Part shown: positions 12,116 to 25,000 of the stretch, piece by piece | Position numbering within the stretch: position 1 is the stretch's first letter | Layout: each line of letters begins with the position of its first letter | NCBI RefSeq assembly: GCF_002775205.1 | Contig: NC_036464.1 | Span: 248,001 to 312,000 of the forward strand | DNA length: 64,000 nucleotides | Source: Xiphophorus maculatus | Taxonomy: Eukaryota; Chordata; Actinopteri; Cyprinodontiformes; Poeciliidae | Reading direction: 5' to 3' | The notes under the pieces: model-generated | What the model saw: only the letters and a program-made list of their open reading frames with translations | The model's database searches: none | Told to the model about the DNA's origin: nothing | Made by a program: the position numbers and the translations under genes

Positions 12116-12251
12116 GTCGGAGTCAAGTGTTTTTAATGAATGATAAGATAATAATACTAAGGTAAGTAGTAGTCTCCTGTTTCAACCGATAAAAGTAAGA
12201 AAAAGGAAAATGTTCGGTTGTTGTGATCCAGCAGACGTCGGCAGTACGTGA

Positions 12252-12259
12252 TGACGTCA
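12252..12259 (+). promoter_or_regulatory. ATF/CRE site (TGACGTCA) of right 7SL gene
   Basis: Same motif and same spacing (-50 to -43 relative to 12302) as in the left copy, matching the known placement of the 7SL upstream element. Confidence 0.8.
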
Positions 12260-12301
12260 CCTTGCTAAAGGCTAAATGTCCGTTGAGAGCGGGCATCGTT
12301 C

Positions 12302-12600
12302 GCCGGGTGCGGTGGCGCGCGCCTGTAATCCAAGCTACCGGGAGGCTGAGGCTGGCGGATCGTTTGAGCTCAGGAGCTCTGAGCTGCAGCGGACTATGCC
12401 GATCGGGTGTCCGCACTAAGTTCGGTATCGATATGGTGCTCCTGGGGGAGCCCGGGACCACCAGGTCGCCTAAGGAGGGGTGCACCGGCCCAGGTCGGGA
12501 ACGGAGCAGGTCAAAGCCCCCGTGCCGCTCAGTAGTGGGATCGCGCCTGTGAATAGACGCTGTAGCGCAGCCTGAGTAATACAGCGAGACTCAGTCTTTT
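12302..12600 (+). ncRNA. 7SL (signal recognition particle) RNA, right copy
   Basis: Starts GCCGGGTGCGGTGGCG and ends ACAGCGAGACTCAGTC in a TTTTT Pol III terminator (12597-12601). No differences from the left copy were noticed over the part compared closely. The Alu domain, the helix 6 region (CCTAAGGAGGGGTGC) and the helix 8 region (CAGTAGTGGGATCGCGCC) are all present. The two genes point away from each other, with their promoters facing the shared spacer. Confidence 0.93.
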
Positions 12601-12850
12601 TACTACGGTAATGTTTTCATCTTCTTACGCCGCCTCGCCAACTACTATAACCTGGGCAGTAAAGCGTCTAGAGGGGCAACAACAACGTCACGTTTTCTAC
12701 TAAAACCACTGCAGCTTCTTGGTTCCGCAGCGCCCCCAACTGGACAACTGCGCAAATAACCACCTACTTTTCTGTTAAAAAATACCCTTACAGAAATAAT
12801 CATTGTTGAGAAATATGTAAAAGAACATAAAACATGCGTGATATAAAAAA

Positions 12851-14051
12851 CAAAATATTTACTATTAAAGGTTTATAGATGAAACATTCAATATTTCTTA
12901 ATATTCTTAATATTAATCGTAAGTGTTAGCTGAACACTTAAGTGTTAAATTATGAATAGTAAAGTCTTGTTGAGAGTCTAAGAACGAAGAAAAATAATCA
13001 GTTATTTATTTTTACATTTATATTTACCTTTTCTTTAGATTTTAAATTACAAAGTAGCAACTTTGCTTTTGTTTTTAGGTTTTAATACATTTTCTTCAGT
13101 ACACTCTTGAACTTTAATGACAATTAGGTGATTTACAAAGTACTGATGAAGAAAAGCTAATAAAACAGAAACACCTGTGTTATCCTTTTATGGTTATTTT
13201 CTGGGAAAATATAGTGAACATATTGCATGAAAACACCTAAAATAGCTAAAGCTAGCATTTTTAAATTACCTTTACATTTTTATTATGGTCTTTTAAGAAT
13301 GCAAACAAACACAGGAGACCTATAGATTCCTCAAACATGCCAGAAAGATTCAAGGCAACAACATTGTAGCATGACATAAAGCGCAAAACAATGATCTGGC
13401 ATAATGCACCCCTCTTTAAATTTGTATTTTATTGTTAGAAAAAACATCACTACCAACAAATTATTTTTTAGTATTTGCAGGTGGTGTGTGTTGTATAAAA
13501 AAAATGGTATTACCAATTCTTTTCTGGTAAGCAAAGATTTAAACAAAATATAAGTTTACTCTCTTTTAATTACATACATACAAATTATCTTGCGCTCAGT
13601 TAATGTAGATCAGCAGCGGCTGTAACTCTGGCCTGAACCCAAATAGAGTAATGCCTAATCCTGAAACATGAAGATTTAATATAAAATTCACACCAGATAA
13701 TGAAAAAATAATAAATCACATTGAAACTGTAGTTTATTTGAAAAACAAAACCATTTTGAACAGCAGTCAGTGGCACAAAAAGCTGAAATGTATTACATTC
13801 ACAGCATTAACAGCAAAAGTTACACAAAACATTAAAAATCATTTACATTTTGATTTTATCAGATAAAATATGGAACATGTAATTTTTATACATCTGGAAC
13901 GGAAACATTCACATCCACACATTTTTTATAGCATAGACACAAACTAAATATTCATAAGAAGGTAGAAACTTTAGCAGCTGAATGCCTGAAAACAGCAGGA
14001 AGCAAATACTTAAAGAGAGTAATGAGAGCTAGCATTTATGAAATTATGAAA
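12851..14051. other. intergenic AT-rich sequence, includes dnajc12 3' UTR
   Basis: No coding exon, RNA gene or clear transposon is seen. The right-hand part must contain the 3' UTR of dnajc12 (minus strand, stop at 14052-14054). TTTATT words (AATAAA on the minus strand) are present, for example near 13733, but none stands out as the polyadenylation signal. Confidence 0.5.
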
Positions 14052-17000
14052 TTATATTTCATAATTTCTGAACTTCTGCAGCAGACACGATGGAGAGTCA
14101 GAGGCCCAACGGAAACGCTGATGATAAAAATCGCCTGATTGGAAAAAAAAAAGAAAAGATTATTATATGGTAGGCAATGATGTGAAAATTAAGATAAATA
14201 TCCCTTCATCTTTCCATATTTGTGTATTTTATTGGGATTTTGTCTGGTAGCATCTAACTGAGAAATGGAAAGAAAAGAACTCATTGTTTTCAAACATTAT
14301 ATGACTATTTTCAAATTAAAATCTGAAAGGTGCGGTGTGCATGTCTTAAATTCCACCATCCACATTTATTCTTTGAAGACTCTTGGTTCTTGGTCAGAAC
14401 ACAAATTTGACTTAAAAATAAATCTCAGATTTATTTATTTTTTCATTCTTTTCTAAAAACAAAATAAAAAAATGACAGAAACACTTTCAAAAAGTGACTT
14501 TTATGTCAGTCATCCATTTTATGGATTATATGGCATAATATCAGTGCCATGATATGATAATTTTTTTGCTTAATTACAAGAATAAAGTAATAATATTGGA
14601 GGAATAAAGAAGCAATTTTACCAGAACATCTAAAAATTGTGGGAAAAAAGTTGTTTTAATGAGGAAAAAAAGCTTTGATAGAGTTATAAAGATCTAAAAA
14701 GGCTCAGTAGTTTACAAAATTATTTCCAAGTAATGCTATTGATAATTATTTTATTCTAATGTGTTAGAAGACGGAGTATTTCCTGATCTGTAAAGCTGAT
14801 ACCAAAGCTTAACTTCACAAAATGCTCAACATTTCTCAGTTTTAGTTTTTGTTGGTTTTCACATTGGTGTGCAACTTTATTCTCACATGAAAAAGTGAGA
14901 ATAAAATATACAGTTTTTTATTGCACAGAACAGTTTTTTTTTTTTTTTTTTTGCAATATTTTGACTTTATTGTCACAGTTTTTAAAAATGTAACCCGGCC
15001 TTAACATTTTGTTGTAGAATTGACCTGAATTCAAAGTCCATATAATCAGAACCCTCGTCAAACAAGTTGGCAGCCAAGATGATTCGATTTCTATGTATTT
15101 TACTGGACTAGCAGACAAGTTTAGATATATTTATTAAAGTTGTTTTTTTTTAAATACCTGATGTTATTTACTTACTTAATGCTGCTTCGTTTGAAGGATT
15201 CTCCGATGTTCCGTCGGTCTGTGAAGCAGCCAGATCTTCCGGTTTGCAGGACTCCAGCATCGGTTCCTTCTTGGTTCTCACAGCCCAATGCATCGACTGC
15301 AAACGCAAAAAAAAGCTGCGTCAGTTAGTTAACTGCAGCTGCAGCTGCTTCAAAACCTGGAAACCTACAGAGATTGAAGATGCTTCGTACCGTTTTTACC
15401 GAATCATTCAGGGCTCGCCATTCGTGGAAGGGAATACTAATCCCGCTTCTTTTCCACAGGTCGTAGTTTCTCCGTTTGGCTTCGTCACACAGAACTTCTT
15501 TGGCTTCTTGCAGTTTTTGGAAATCAGCCACTGACCAGAAGAAAGCAAATACTTAGAATAATTATGTCTAAGACATATTAATAATAGTTTAGAATGTAAA
15601 GAAAAAGCAGCCTCTTGTCTTATGCTATTTTCTGGAGGCCCTTAAAAACTTTGACTAAAATGACAGTTTTATAAATAGATGTGATAAATGCTAGTTTTTG
15701 CTATTTTTCAGTTTTTCATGGAATAATTTCATTTTATTTCCACAACAGAATGACACTAAAAGTACCATACTTTTTTTTAAATCTATTTTTCTTGTTATTA
15801 GGCTGGAAACTGTATGCAAATATCAAATTATTATTTATTATTATTTAATTTCCCTTTGGGATTAATAGAGTATTTTTGAATTCAAAAACTCCATATGTGA
15901 AAATATACCCATCATCTTTCTGAAAAAGATTTATGTTTTCTCTTTATATGAAAACCTAAAAATAGGAATAAAATGCTGGTTCTTCAAAAATTACAACAGA
16001 TTTACTGCAATTGGTAACTTGTCAAAAATTATAAGATGTCTTTTTTCAAAGACAAGGTAATTTTTGTGTCTTTAAACTCGTTTTGTTTAGCTGGACTGAG
16101 TGGAAAAGTGGCTCTATGGAATGCAAAGGTTGCAGAACACTGGTCTATCTCATACAATCGCAAAAAACCTGTTGAATTAACAGATGTCTTCAGTTGAAGA
16201 GAAGTTAATCTGAGACTCACCTGCTGTTGGGTTGTCCTGGTGTTTATCTGGGTGACATGCTAAGGCTCTGATCTTGTATTCATTCTGAATCTGCTCGGTC
16301 TTTAAGAAAACATACACAAAACAGAAAAAACAATTCAGATACATTTCAATAATATTGTCTCTGATGCCTGGAAATTGAGTTGCTAGCATCATCAGACCGT
16401 CACACAGCAACTGTCTTCACTCAGAGGCAGGGGCGCTGCCAGGAACCAAAAATTTAATTGGGCCCCCCTATGCAGCTGCTGTTACAATTTCTCGAGTCTA
16501 TCTGAGCCATCAAAAGCGTCACAATTTTTAAGGCTTGCAACGGCCTTGCTTTCTTTGGTCCAATACTGATAACTAGCACAATATTTACTGCTCGTGAATT
16601 TTACCTGCAACAGTCCACATACAGTATGCAAGTAGGTTGCTTAAATTTTTTCTATTAGTTTTAGATTAGTGAAATGTCTCTCCCCACAAGCAACAGTCAT
16701 AAGCAACCCGTAGAATATTCATAAAGCAATCCAGACTTCTCAAAAAATGCTATGATGTTGCATTTTATTCAAGCTGCAGTATATAACTTTAATAAAAAAT
16801 ATGTTTTCTCCATGTTTGTTAAAGCTGTCACCATGTCGTGACAGTTTGTTATGAGACAGAAAATCTCTGAAAACAATCAATCTCCTCCACCTCCTCCTTG
16901 AGCTGCTAAAGTAATGCAACGGTCCGGCCAAAACAACCAATCAGAACCAGGAGGAGGGTCTTAGTGCTGTCAATCAACATCATTCATTCACTGCTAAATG

Positions 17001-18421
17001 TGCTAATGGTGAAAAAACAACTTATTACAGGAAAATCGTTTATCTGCCATCACTGGTAGCTATGCTAACTACCAGTTAGCATAGCATTTACAACAGGCTA
17101 TGCTATAGCTGCAGCATAGCACAGAGTGAGGGGGAGGAAGGATGAGCAGCACCATATGAGATGGTGATTGACAGCACTAAAACTCTCCTGCCACTGACTG
17201 GTTGTTTCTAGCACTTTGAGAAAGCAGAGGAAATATATTTTTCACAGATTATCTCTCATACTATACTGTCACAACATGACAGTTTAACAAATATGTGAAA
17301 AAATGTTTTTTTTTTATAAAAAGTTACATACTGCAGCTTTAATTTCACTTAGGAGAGGGCAGGTCAGGAGGGATGTGGGTTAGAGCTGCTGCTGACTCAC
17401 TCATCTGTTGTTAAGTGATAAAAGGTACAGGGACACATTAAATATATGAATATCTTGGTATTTTTTTCCTTAATTCATTAAATGCTAGTCAAATGGAGGC
17501 AAACAGTCTGTAGCTAAGCTAACTATGCTAAATGGTTGATAATATCACACAGTCTACCCAGCTCTCTTGTATTTATAATTTTTCTTGGGGGTATAGTAAC
17601 AGCCTCAGTCGTTCTTGTCTTCTACTGACTGCTGCTGAACATGGCCAAGGCTCCAAGCAGGAACGAACCATTTCATGCAGATCCAGGAGGTTCAGGGCAA
17701 ATATGGATGTGTGTTTTTTGGTCTGGGAGGGGTAGCATTTCATTTTTACTGCTAAAACAATCTTTGAAAACACAATATGATTAATTTTGTAATTGACAAT
17801 GCCCCTTTTTTATTTCTATGAACAAGAAATAAATAAATAAATTGTGGAGGGCCCCCTGTTGGCCAGGGGCCCTTAGAATTATCATAACTTTCCCCCCCTA
17901 TACAGCGCCCCTGGTCAGAGGCCTCTTCAGATTCGTTGCAAAACTGACTGCTACCAGAAATGGTTCCTGCACAGAGCATCACCATCCACAACGACTCTAA
18001 GCAGATACTAAGATGATGAATTCAAGCTCTAGTTAAAAAACTACAAAATGCGGACTCTTTACAACAGGATTAAATTACTCTCTTCTGATAGCAGAGTCTT
18101 TCAAATCCAGTTTTTGATCTGTAAAAGGTTTATTTGATTTGCGAAAGATCACCGTCATGAAGCAACAGGTTTCACATAAATTTACTTTGAATAACAAAAA
18201 TGAACTGAGTCTTTAAATAACAATTTATTTATCAATAATAGTCATCCAATACTCTATGCTTCTGGATTAGTATTTAAAGAAACGTGTTAGATGTAATGTT
18301 CCAGCAAATAGACAGAGCCTTGAGTCATCCACTGGCAACTTACCGATGACAGTTCATCACAACCTAACAACCCGTAGTAATCCTCCAAGTCTTCAGGTTT
18401 AGGACCCAAAATAGCCTCCAT
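14052..18421 (-). CDS. dnajc12: DnaJ homolog subfamily C member 12
   Basis: HSP70 co-chaperone that in mammals assists folding of phenylalanine, tyrosine and tryptophan hydroxylases. Exons on the minus strand: 18421-18344, 16299-16221, 15530-15391, 15296-15176, 14134-14052 (stop). All junctions are GT-AG and the phases close, giving 166 aa against 198 in human. The J domain starts at residues 14-16 (EDYYGLLGC), and the catalytic tripeptide HPD sits in CHPDKH, encoded by exon 2. Exon 3 encodes FQKLQEAKEVL and WRALNDSVKT. The last exon gives RFRWASD and the highly conserved C-terminus KFRNYEI. The middle linker is shorter than in mammals. Several exons are too short to show as long ORFs. It is divergent with sirt1, as in human. 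Confidence 0.93.
14530..14680. repeat. AATAAAGTAATAAT-type array
   Basis: Short run of ACAAGAATAAAGTAATAATA, GGAGGAATAAAGAAGC and GGGAAAAAAGTTG units in dnajc12 intron 4. Same type as the 7SL spacer. Confidence 0.5.
16768..17342. mobile_element. foldback MITE, family A, copy 1
   Basis: Its ends are AAGCTGCAGTATATAAC and GTTACATACTGCAGCTT, nearly perfect inverted termini. The two halves are also inverted copies of one another (CACCATGTCGTGACAG against CTGTCACAACATGACAG; CAACCAATCAGAACCAGGAG; TGCTGTCAATCA against TGATTGACAGCA), so the element can fold into one long hairpin. It lies in dnajc12 intron 1. Other copies: 22001-22494, 24202-24723 and the end fragment at 1-75. Confidence 0.8.
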
Positions 18422-19020
18422 TTATGAGTTGTTTAGAAAAACGTTTGAGGTCGCTTTTTATCGCAACCTGATGCAGCTGCGTCAGATTACAACTGTTTAT
18501 TTCAAGGACTGGTCTAGCTCGGCCTCTCCCCAAACGTTTTATAGCATTGCTGATAAAAAAGAAATTACACTAAAGACACATTAAACTGATAAGAATGTCA
18601 ATCAAATCTCTTCAGTTGAATAAACGTGTCCGTCCTTTTCTCGCGTGACGTATGTTGCATTCAAGAGTTTCGATAAAACCTCTGAGCTAAAAGTGCATAT
18701 AAGATAAATATGTATTTGTCATTAGTTTTATGCTTAGAAAACCATGTGCATTTCCGGGCAACTTAAATCAATTAAAATATAGTAACTCAATCACTATTCA
18801 CTCATCAGAAGGCTAGAATTTTGTGCTTCAATCCCATTTTAGCACAGTTTTAGCGATTCGCATTTTTCTTTGAGTATTTGAACGCAGCACCAATTTGTTG
18901 TGGTTTAATGTCACCGACGCACAATGGGGACATTTCGCTCATTCTTACTGGCGGAGAGCAAGTCACGTGATGCCAGCTGTCCGAGACGAAGGAGCTGCGC
19001 AGCGGGTCTGTGGGCTGAAG
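18422..19020. promoter_or_regulatory. shared dnajc12-sirt1 divergent promoter region
   Basis: Only 599 bp separate the two start codons on opposite strands. Visible motifs are a perfect E-box CACGTG at 18964-18969, about 50 bp before the sirt1 ATG, and a CRE-like GTGACGTA near 18645-18652. No TATA box is obvious for either gene. Shared regulation is an inference from the arrangement, which also occurs in mammals. Confidence 0.6.
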
Positions 19021-22000
19021 ATGGCGGACAGAGAGAACGCTCTCGGAACTGCTTATTCAGGAACCTCTGAGATGGACGAACCTATTGCAAAAAGGTCAAA
19101 AATCAATACGGTGACCAACCACGGATCTAGAGCCATAGAAACGGACACAATCTCATGCGTTTCGCCGGCCATTGGGAGCCGGGAAGAGGCGGGGAATTGT
19201 GCCGAGACAGCGGAGAAGAAGGAAGCGAAGCCGGTGATGATGGCGGTGGAGCAGGCCCTGGCATCGCGAGGCGGGGACAACAATGGACTGAGTCTGCCGG
19301 TCTCCGAGCCGCACAAACTAGCTGGGCAATTAGGCGACAGCACCGCCTTTGGTGCAACTGAGGAAGGTGCCGGTATGTAGAGCGATGGACGTCCCTTCTA
19401 CGGCAACGCTGGTTGGCTTACCAACTCAATCAAATCACCGGCTAGCTACTTAGATTTTTACGATAGCGAAACTGTGTTATTCTCTTCTCTTACTAAAGTA
19501 TTATATTGCCCTTTTCATTATTTTTATTAGGTTTTCTGAAGAAGAACAGAAAGCTTTCAGCTGCGCTTGTGAATTAGACAACTTTTTTCAATGGGAATAA
19601 ACTTGGATACTAACTTTGCGTCAGTTAGCCGGTGTAGCGCTAAATTCTGTACACCATTCATCTGAGATCCGCCTTTTTTAAGGCATCCTGCTGCATTGCC
19701 TTTGCATAAAGGTGTTGTAATTCATTCTGATAATTTGGACACTTTTAAGATTATAATAGTTTTGATCAATTATTAGACTATATTACTGCATATGCTAATA
19801 TGCCTCTGCTTACTTCGCCTTTTCGTAGCAATAGGAGAGCCATTTCGTAATAGATTAAGTTATTTAATTGTATCGAACTATGACCATTTACCAGTCAGCC
19901 TCAGCCTTTTTTTCTCCCTCTCTTTACAGATTTTCTTGGACATAACGATCTGCTTCGCAATGGTCTTGCTGTCACACCAGAGCACATTGATGAGGAAGAT
20001 GACAGATCTTCACATGCAAGCTCCAGTGACTGGACTCCTCAACCGCAAATAAGTAATTTGGAGAATTTTACTGTCACTTCCTACCAGAAAGTTCGAGTTA
20101 TTATGTTTATTACTAATCTAAATTACATTAACCCTTGTTTTTCTGTCATGTTTCATCTGTTAACAGATTCATACAGTTATATACAGCAGCACATCAGAGA
20201 GACGGATCCACGGGCCATTCTGAGGGATCTGCTTCCTGAAACCATCCTCCCTCCAGACCTGGATGATATGACGTTATGGCAGATAATCATCAACATTTCT
20301 GAGCCTCCAAAAAGAAGAAAACGAAAAGATATCAACACCCTGGAAGACGTGGTGAAGCTGCTTCATGAAAGCAAAAGGATCCTAGTCCTGACTGGCGCTG
20401 GTGTATGTATTTGTACTTATTTTAAAAATGTCTAATTTAAAATGTTATTATTAAAATATCTATTTTGTGTGTGTTTTTAGGTGTCCGTTTCATGTGGAAT
20501 ACCAGATTTTCGCTCCAGAGATGGAATTTATGCACGACTTGCTGTAGATTTTCCTGATCTTCCAGATCCTCAATCAATGTTTGATATTGAATATTTTAGA
20601 AGAGACCCTAGGCCCTTTTTCAAGTTTGCTAAGGTTTGTTCATGCCTTCTCATCTTTTTATTACAATGATAAATGATTGCTGACAAGTTTCATTCAGCAA
20701 CTTAAATCAAATCAAATTTTATTTGTATAGCACATTTCAGCAGCAAGGCATTTCAAAGTGCTTTACATCACAGAAGCACAATGCAACATAGAACTTAGTA
20801 AAATTTTAAAATGTTAGAAGCTAGTGGAAGATAAATATGGGCTTTTATATTCCGTTAATGTTGAATTTGCTCCTTTTCTTGCAGGAGATCTTCCCTGGTC
20901 AGTTCCAGCCGTCGCCCTGTCACAGATTTATATCCATGCTGGATAAACAAGGGAAGCTGCTTCGCAATTACACTCAAAACATTGATACGTTGGAGCAAGT
21001 GGCCGGAGTTCAGCGAATCATCCAGTGCCATGGTGAGTTTTTATTTTGTTTCCTGCTCTATAATCCCTTTCTATATGGTGATTTAAAAACAATACACTGC
21101 TTTTTGTCCTTTCAGGGTCATTTGCTACTGCTTCGTGTCTTGTCTGTAAATACAAGGTGGATTGTGAGGCGATAAGGGCTGACATCCTCAATCAGGTATT
21201 TATTGATTAAAAACCGGTTCAAGTCTGTTCAAAAATGCGGCCTTAGGCATTACAAGTAAATAAAATTATTACTTATGAATTTGGAAATAAAATGGGCTAA
21301 AAACTGAACTTCAAATATTCATATGCAGTTTGGAAGAAGTGAGCTGTAAAAATTAACACAAAAAGGTAAATTCATAGAAATTTTGTTGACTAAAAATGTT
21401 GAAGTTAAAAGATTATTGTAGTTGTTTGTATAGATTTTATTAACCCCAAATTTGCTTCTGTAGCAAATGAAGCTGATGGAAACTTTTTATTATTTATTAG
21501 GATGCGCTTTTCAGTCACAAATTTGTAGTATTTTCCTTTTATTAGCTGTGTTTTATTTTTATTTTATTTTTGCTTTTAATATTATAGAAAGTAGGGCAAC
21601 AAACATTCAGCAACTACTTACTCATTTGTTTACTCAGTTCTTGTTTTTGTTCCAAGGAATAGACTGAAAATATTTTCAAGAGGAACAAAATTGAAAATAT
21701 TTGACCCGTAAACTTATGGAGCTGTTCGGCTTTTTAGGCATCTATAATAGATTTTTTTCTTATGTTTTATAAATAATCCACAACAAAATCATTTTGTGTT
21801 TTTAATTTGGTGTAAAAATGTTTTCAACTTGACAATTTTGGCCTGCAGTGCAAAAAGTTTGGTCACCACTGTCATAAACATTGTTTCCATCTATGATTAT
21901 TTTTTTACTATTTAAATGTACAATTTTTGTAGCATTGCATTAGAAAAGTTTGAAGTAAACAGCAACATTTAAAACAAGTTTTTCACACATGCCTGTAGTG

Positions 22001-25000
22001 ATTTAAAGTTTTTTTTAACATATTTGTTGAAGCTGTCACTATGTTGAGATAGATATGTGAAAAAGAAATCTAGCTCCTGTGTTTTCTGCCAGTGCTAACT
22101 AGAAACAACCAATCAGAGCCAGGAAGCGGGTCTTAATCCTCCCTTTGTCTCTACTACACTGCAGCTCGCATATCATGTTGTGAATGCTAAGGCTAGTTAG
22201 CATAGCTACCAGTGTTGGTGGATAAACAGCTTTCCTGAAACGGTAAGTTGTTACTCTGCCATTAGCACGTTTAGCAGTGAGTACACAAGATTTATTGACA
22301 GTGCTAAGCCCCGCCTCCTGGCTCTGATTGGTTGTTTTTGTGCGTTTCTTTAGATGGTAATGGCAGCTCAGGGAGGAGGTGGAGGAGATTGGTATCTTTT
22401 CATAGATTATTTATCTCATGTTGTAACGTCACAACATGGTGACAGTTTTATGTTAGAAACATATTTTATATGAACATTACATACTGCAGCTTTAACCAGC
22501 ATGGAAACTCTTAATTAACCGTAATGAATAACCAAAGTCTTCCTGCAGGTCGTCCCCCGTTGCCCCCGGTGTTTGGACATTCCTCTGGCCATCATGAAAC
22601 CTGACATCGTGTTTTTTGGAGAGAATCTTCCAGAACTTTTCCACAGAGCCATGAAGCAGGACAAAGACGAGGTCGACCTTCTGATCGTCATCGGGTCGTC
22701 TCTAAAAGTCCGGCCGGTCGCCCTCATCCCGAGTATGTCTTACCGGAATCTTCTTCCTGTTGTCTGTTGAAGGTTTTTGGTGCCGTAATTTCAGTTTTTT
22801 CTTTTCCCGTCTTCGTCCAGACTCCATTCCTCATGAAGTGCCTCAGGTTCTGATCAACAGGGAGCCGCTGCCTCATCTGAACTTCGATGTGGAGCTGCTG
22901 GGCGACTGCGATGGCATCATCAACGAACTCTGCCATCGGCTGGGCGGAGACTTCGAGCAGCTCTGCTTCAACACTCTAACCCTTAACGAGATCACAGAGA
23001 AACCACCGCGGTTAGCAGAGCCGCCGCCGCCAGATGAGGCTTCCACTGACCCGGCGGACAAACCTCCAGAAGAGACGGAGAGCAAGAATGTCAAGGAAAC
23101 TGTAACGCTGTCCGAGCCTTGTTCGAACGCGGCGAGTCGAAGCGCGGACGACGCCGAGTCGCCGGAGCCTCAGAGAGAGGACGTAGCGAAAGACGAGGCG
23201 GGCGAGGCGAAGAGCCAAACCTCAGTGCTGGACAATCGAAAGCGATACTGGATGAGTCGGGTCAGCAGGAGTCCAATCAGCAAACGGCTTGAAGGTGAGT
23301 TAGAGACATGCAGCAAAAATCATTTAAAAGGGCGGTGTTGTATTTTGCTAACAAATATCACCATTTTATGGAAAAATCAATTAATTATGTTACCTTCAGT
23401 TGTTCTATAAAATATTATACATATCAAATTTGACTTTAACGCCTTGAAATCGGGTCTCTGTCACTTTAAGAAGGTCCTGCTCTTTCTGAAACTTTGCCTT
23501 GATTGAACATTTAACACTGGAACCAGAAGCAATTTTAAATATCCAAAGTAAATTATAAAATAAAATGAGTTATGGAGTCTCTGCAAACAACAAATCTGTA
23601 GTTGAGACCAAAGCACCAAAATAAAGACTTTTGTCATCCAGTTTTTTAAGAAAAATTGGAAAAATGAAAAACAACAAAATCATGCAAATGGAAATAGTTT
23701 TAATTTATCACGCGAATAATTGATTTATTGTAACAGGTTTTTCACGAGCGTTGCACTGAGAAGTAGCTCATATAATGATTAATATTCTCTCATTTGGTTT
23801 AAATAATAATAAAATCTGTGTAGTAGTTAAGCCAAACCTGCACAAAAAAATATAATTTTATACTTCAGGTATAAAACACATTTGTCTGTAAATATGTTTT
23901 AGCCAAAACTCTTTTAAGTGTCGTAATTTTAGCCCCACCTATTTCAAATCCTATTTTAAAAAATTCAAGTTAGGCATATCTAGCTATCTAATCAGTCAAG
24001 GCAAAAATAATAAACAGATCAGCCCTACTTTGTATTAATTTTAAGTTGAGTAGAGATTGTTTTGTTTTGTTTTATGATCAAGCATTCACTAAAGAAATGC
24101 TGTGTTATTACATTTTAGGCTATAAATGTTTTTTTTATTTAAAAAGAGGAGTTACTTTTTTATTTGCATGTTTTTGTGTATTTTTAATTTATAAAATAAA
24201 CTTAAAGCTGCAGTTTGTAACTTTTATTTAAAAAAGGGTTTTTATTTCTGTCACAATGTTTGACACAAGTTTATGAGGCAGAAAATCTGTGATAACATCG
24301 ATCTTCTCCACCTCCTTCCTGTGATTCTGTTTCTGTCTGAGGAAACGCACCAAAAACAACCAATCACAGCCAGGAGGAGGGGCTTAGCGCTGTCAATCAT
24401 CCTCAAGTATCCCTGATAAATGTGCCGAAGGTGGAGAAAGAACTTAATGATACAGAAAAAAACATTTATCCGCTGTCGTCAGCTATTATGCTAATTAGCC
24501 TTAGCATTCATGACAGAGGGGAAGGGAAACTAGCAGACAGAGTGATTGACAGCGCTAAGACCCACCTCCTGGCTCTGATTGGCTGTTTCACATTAGAACT
24601 GGAAGAAGGCAGAGGAGCTGGATTTTTTTCATAGTTTTCTTATACTATACTGTCACAACATGGTGACAGTTTCAACAAATTTGTAAAAATACTTTTTATA
24701 AAAGTTACATTCTGCAGTTTTAAGGAAATAAATAAAAAATGTTGAGAATTCATCTGATTAATCATCACAATAATTAATTACTAAAATAATGAATAATATG
24801 CTGTAAAATGATGCATGTTTTAGGCACTTTAATGGTAATGAATGAAGAGTTGTAATATTTACTTTTAAAAAAATCCAGATTATCTCTAAATGTGACACTG
24901 GGCATTGTGTTGGTTTTCTGCAGGCGGTCAGTACCTTTTCCAAGCACCGAATCGATATATCTTCCACGGCGCCGAGGTCTACTCCGACTCAGAGGAGGAC

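Larger units (their letters stand above)
12214..12850. repeat. right arm of the 7SL inverted repeat
   Basis: Mirror of 10822-11456. The inner edge is at CGGTTGTTGTGATCC and the outer edge near ACATGCGTGATATAAA. Close identity extends through promoter, gene and 3' flank. Confidence 0.9.

Noticed and set aside
11120-12552. Long ORFs on both strands across the two 7SL regions (up to about 120 codons, identical peptides)
   Set aside because: They are translations of the RNA genes and their promoters; the identical peptides simply reflect the inverted repeat.
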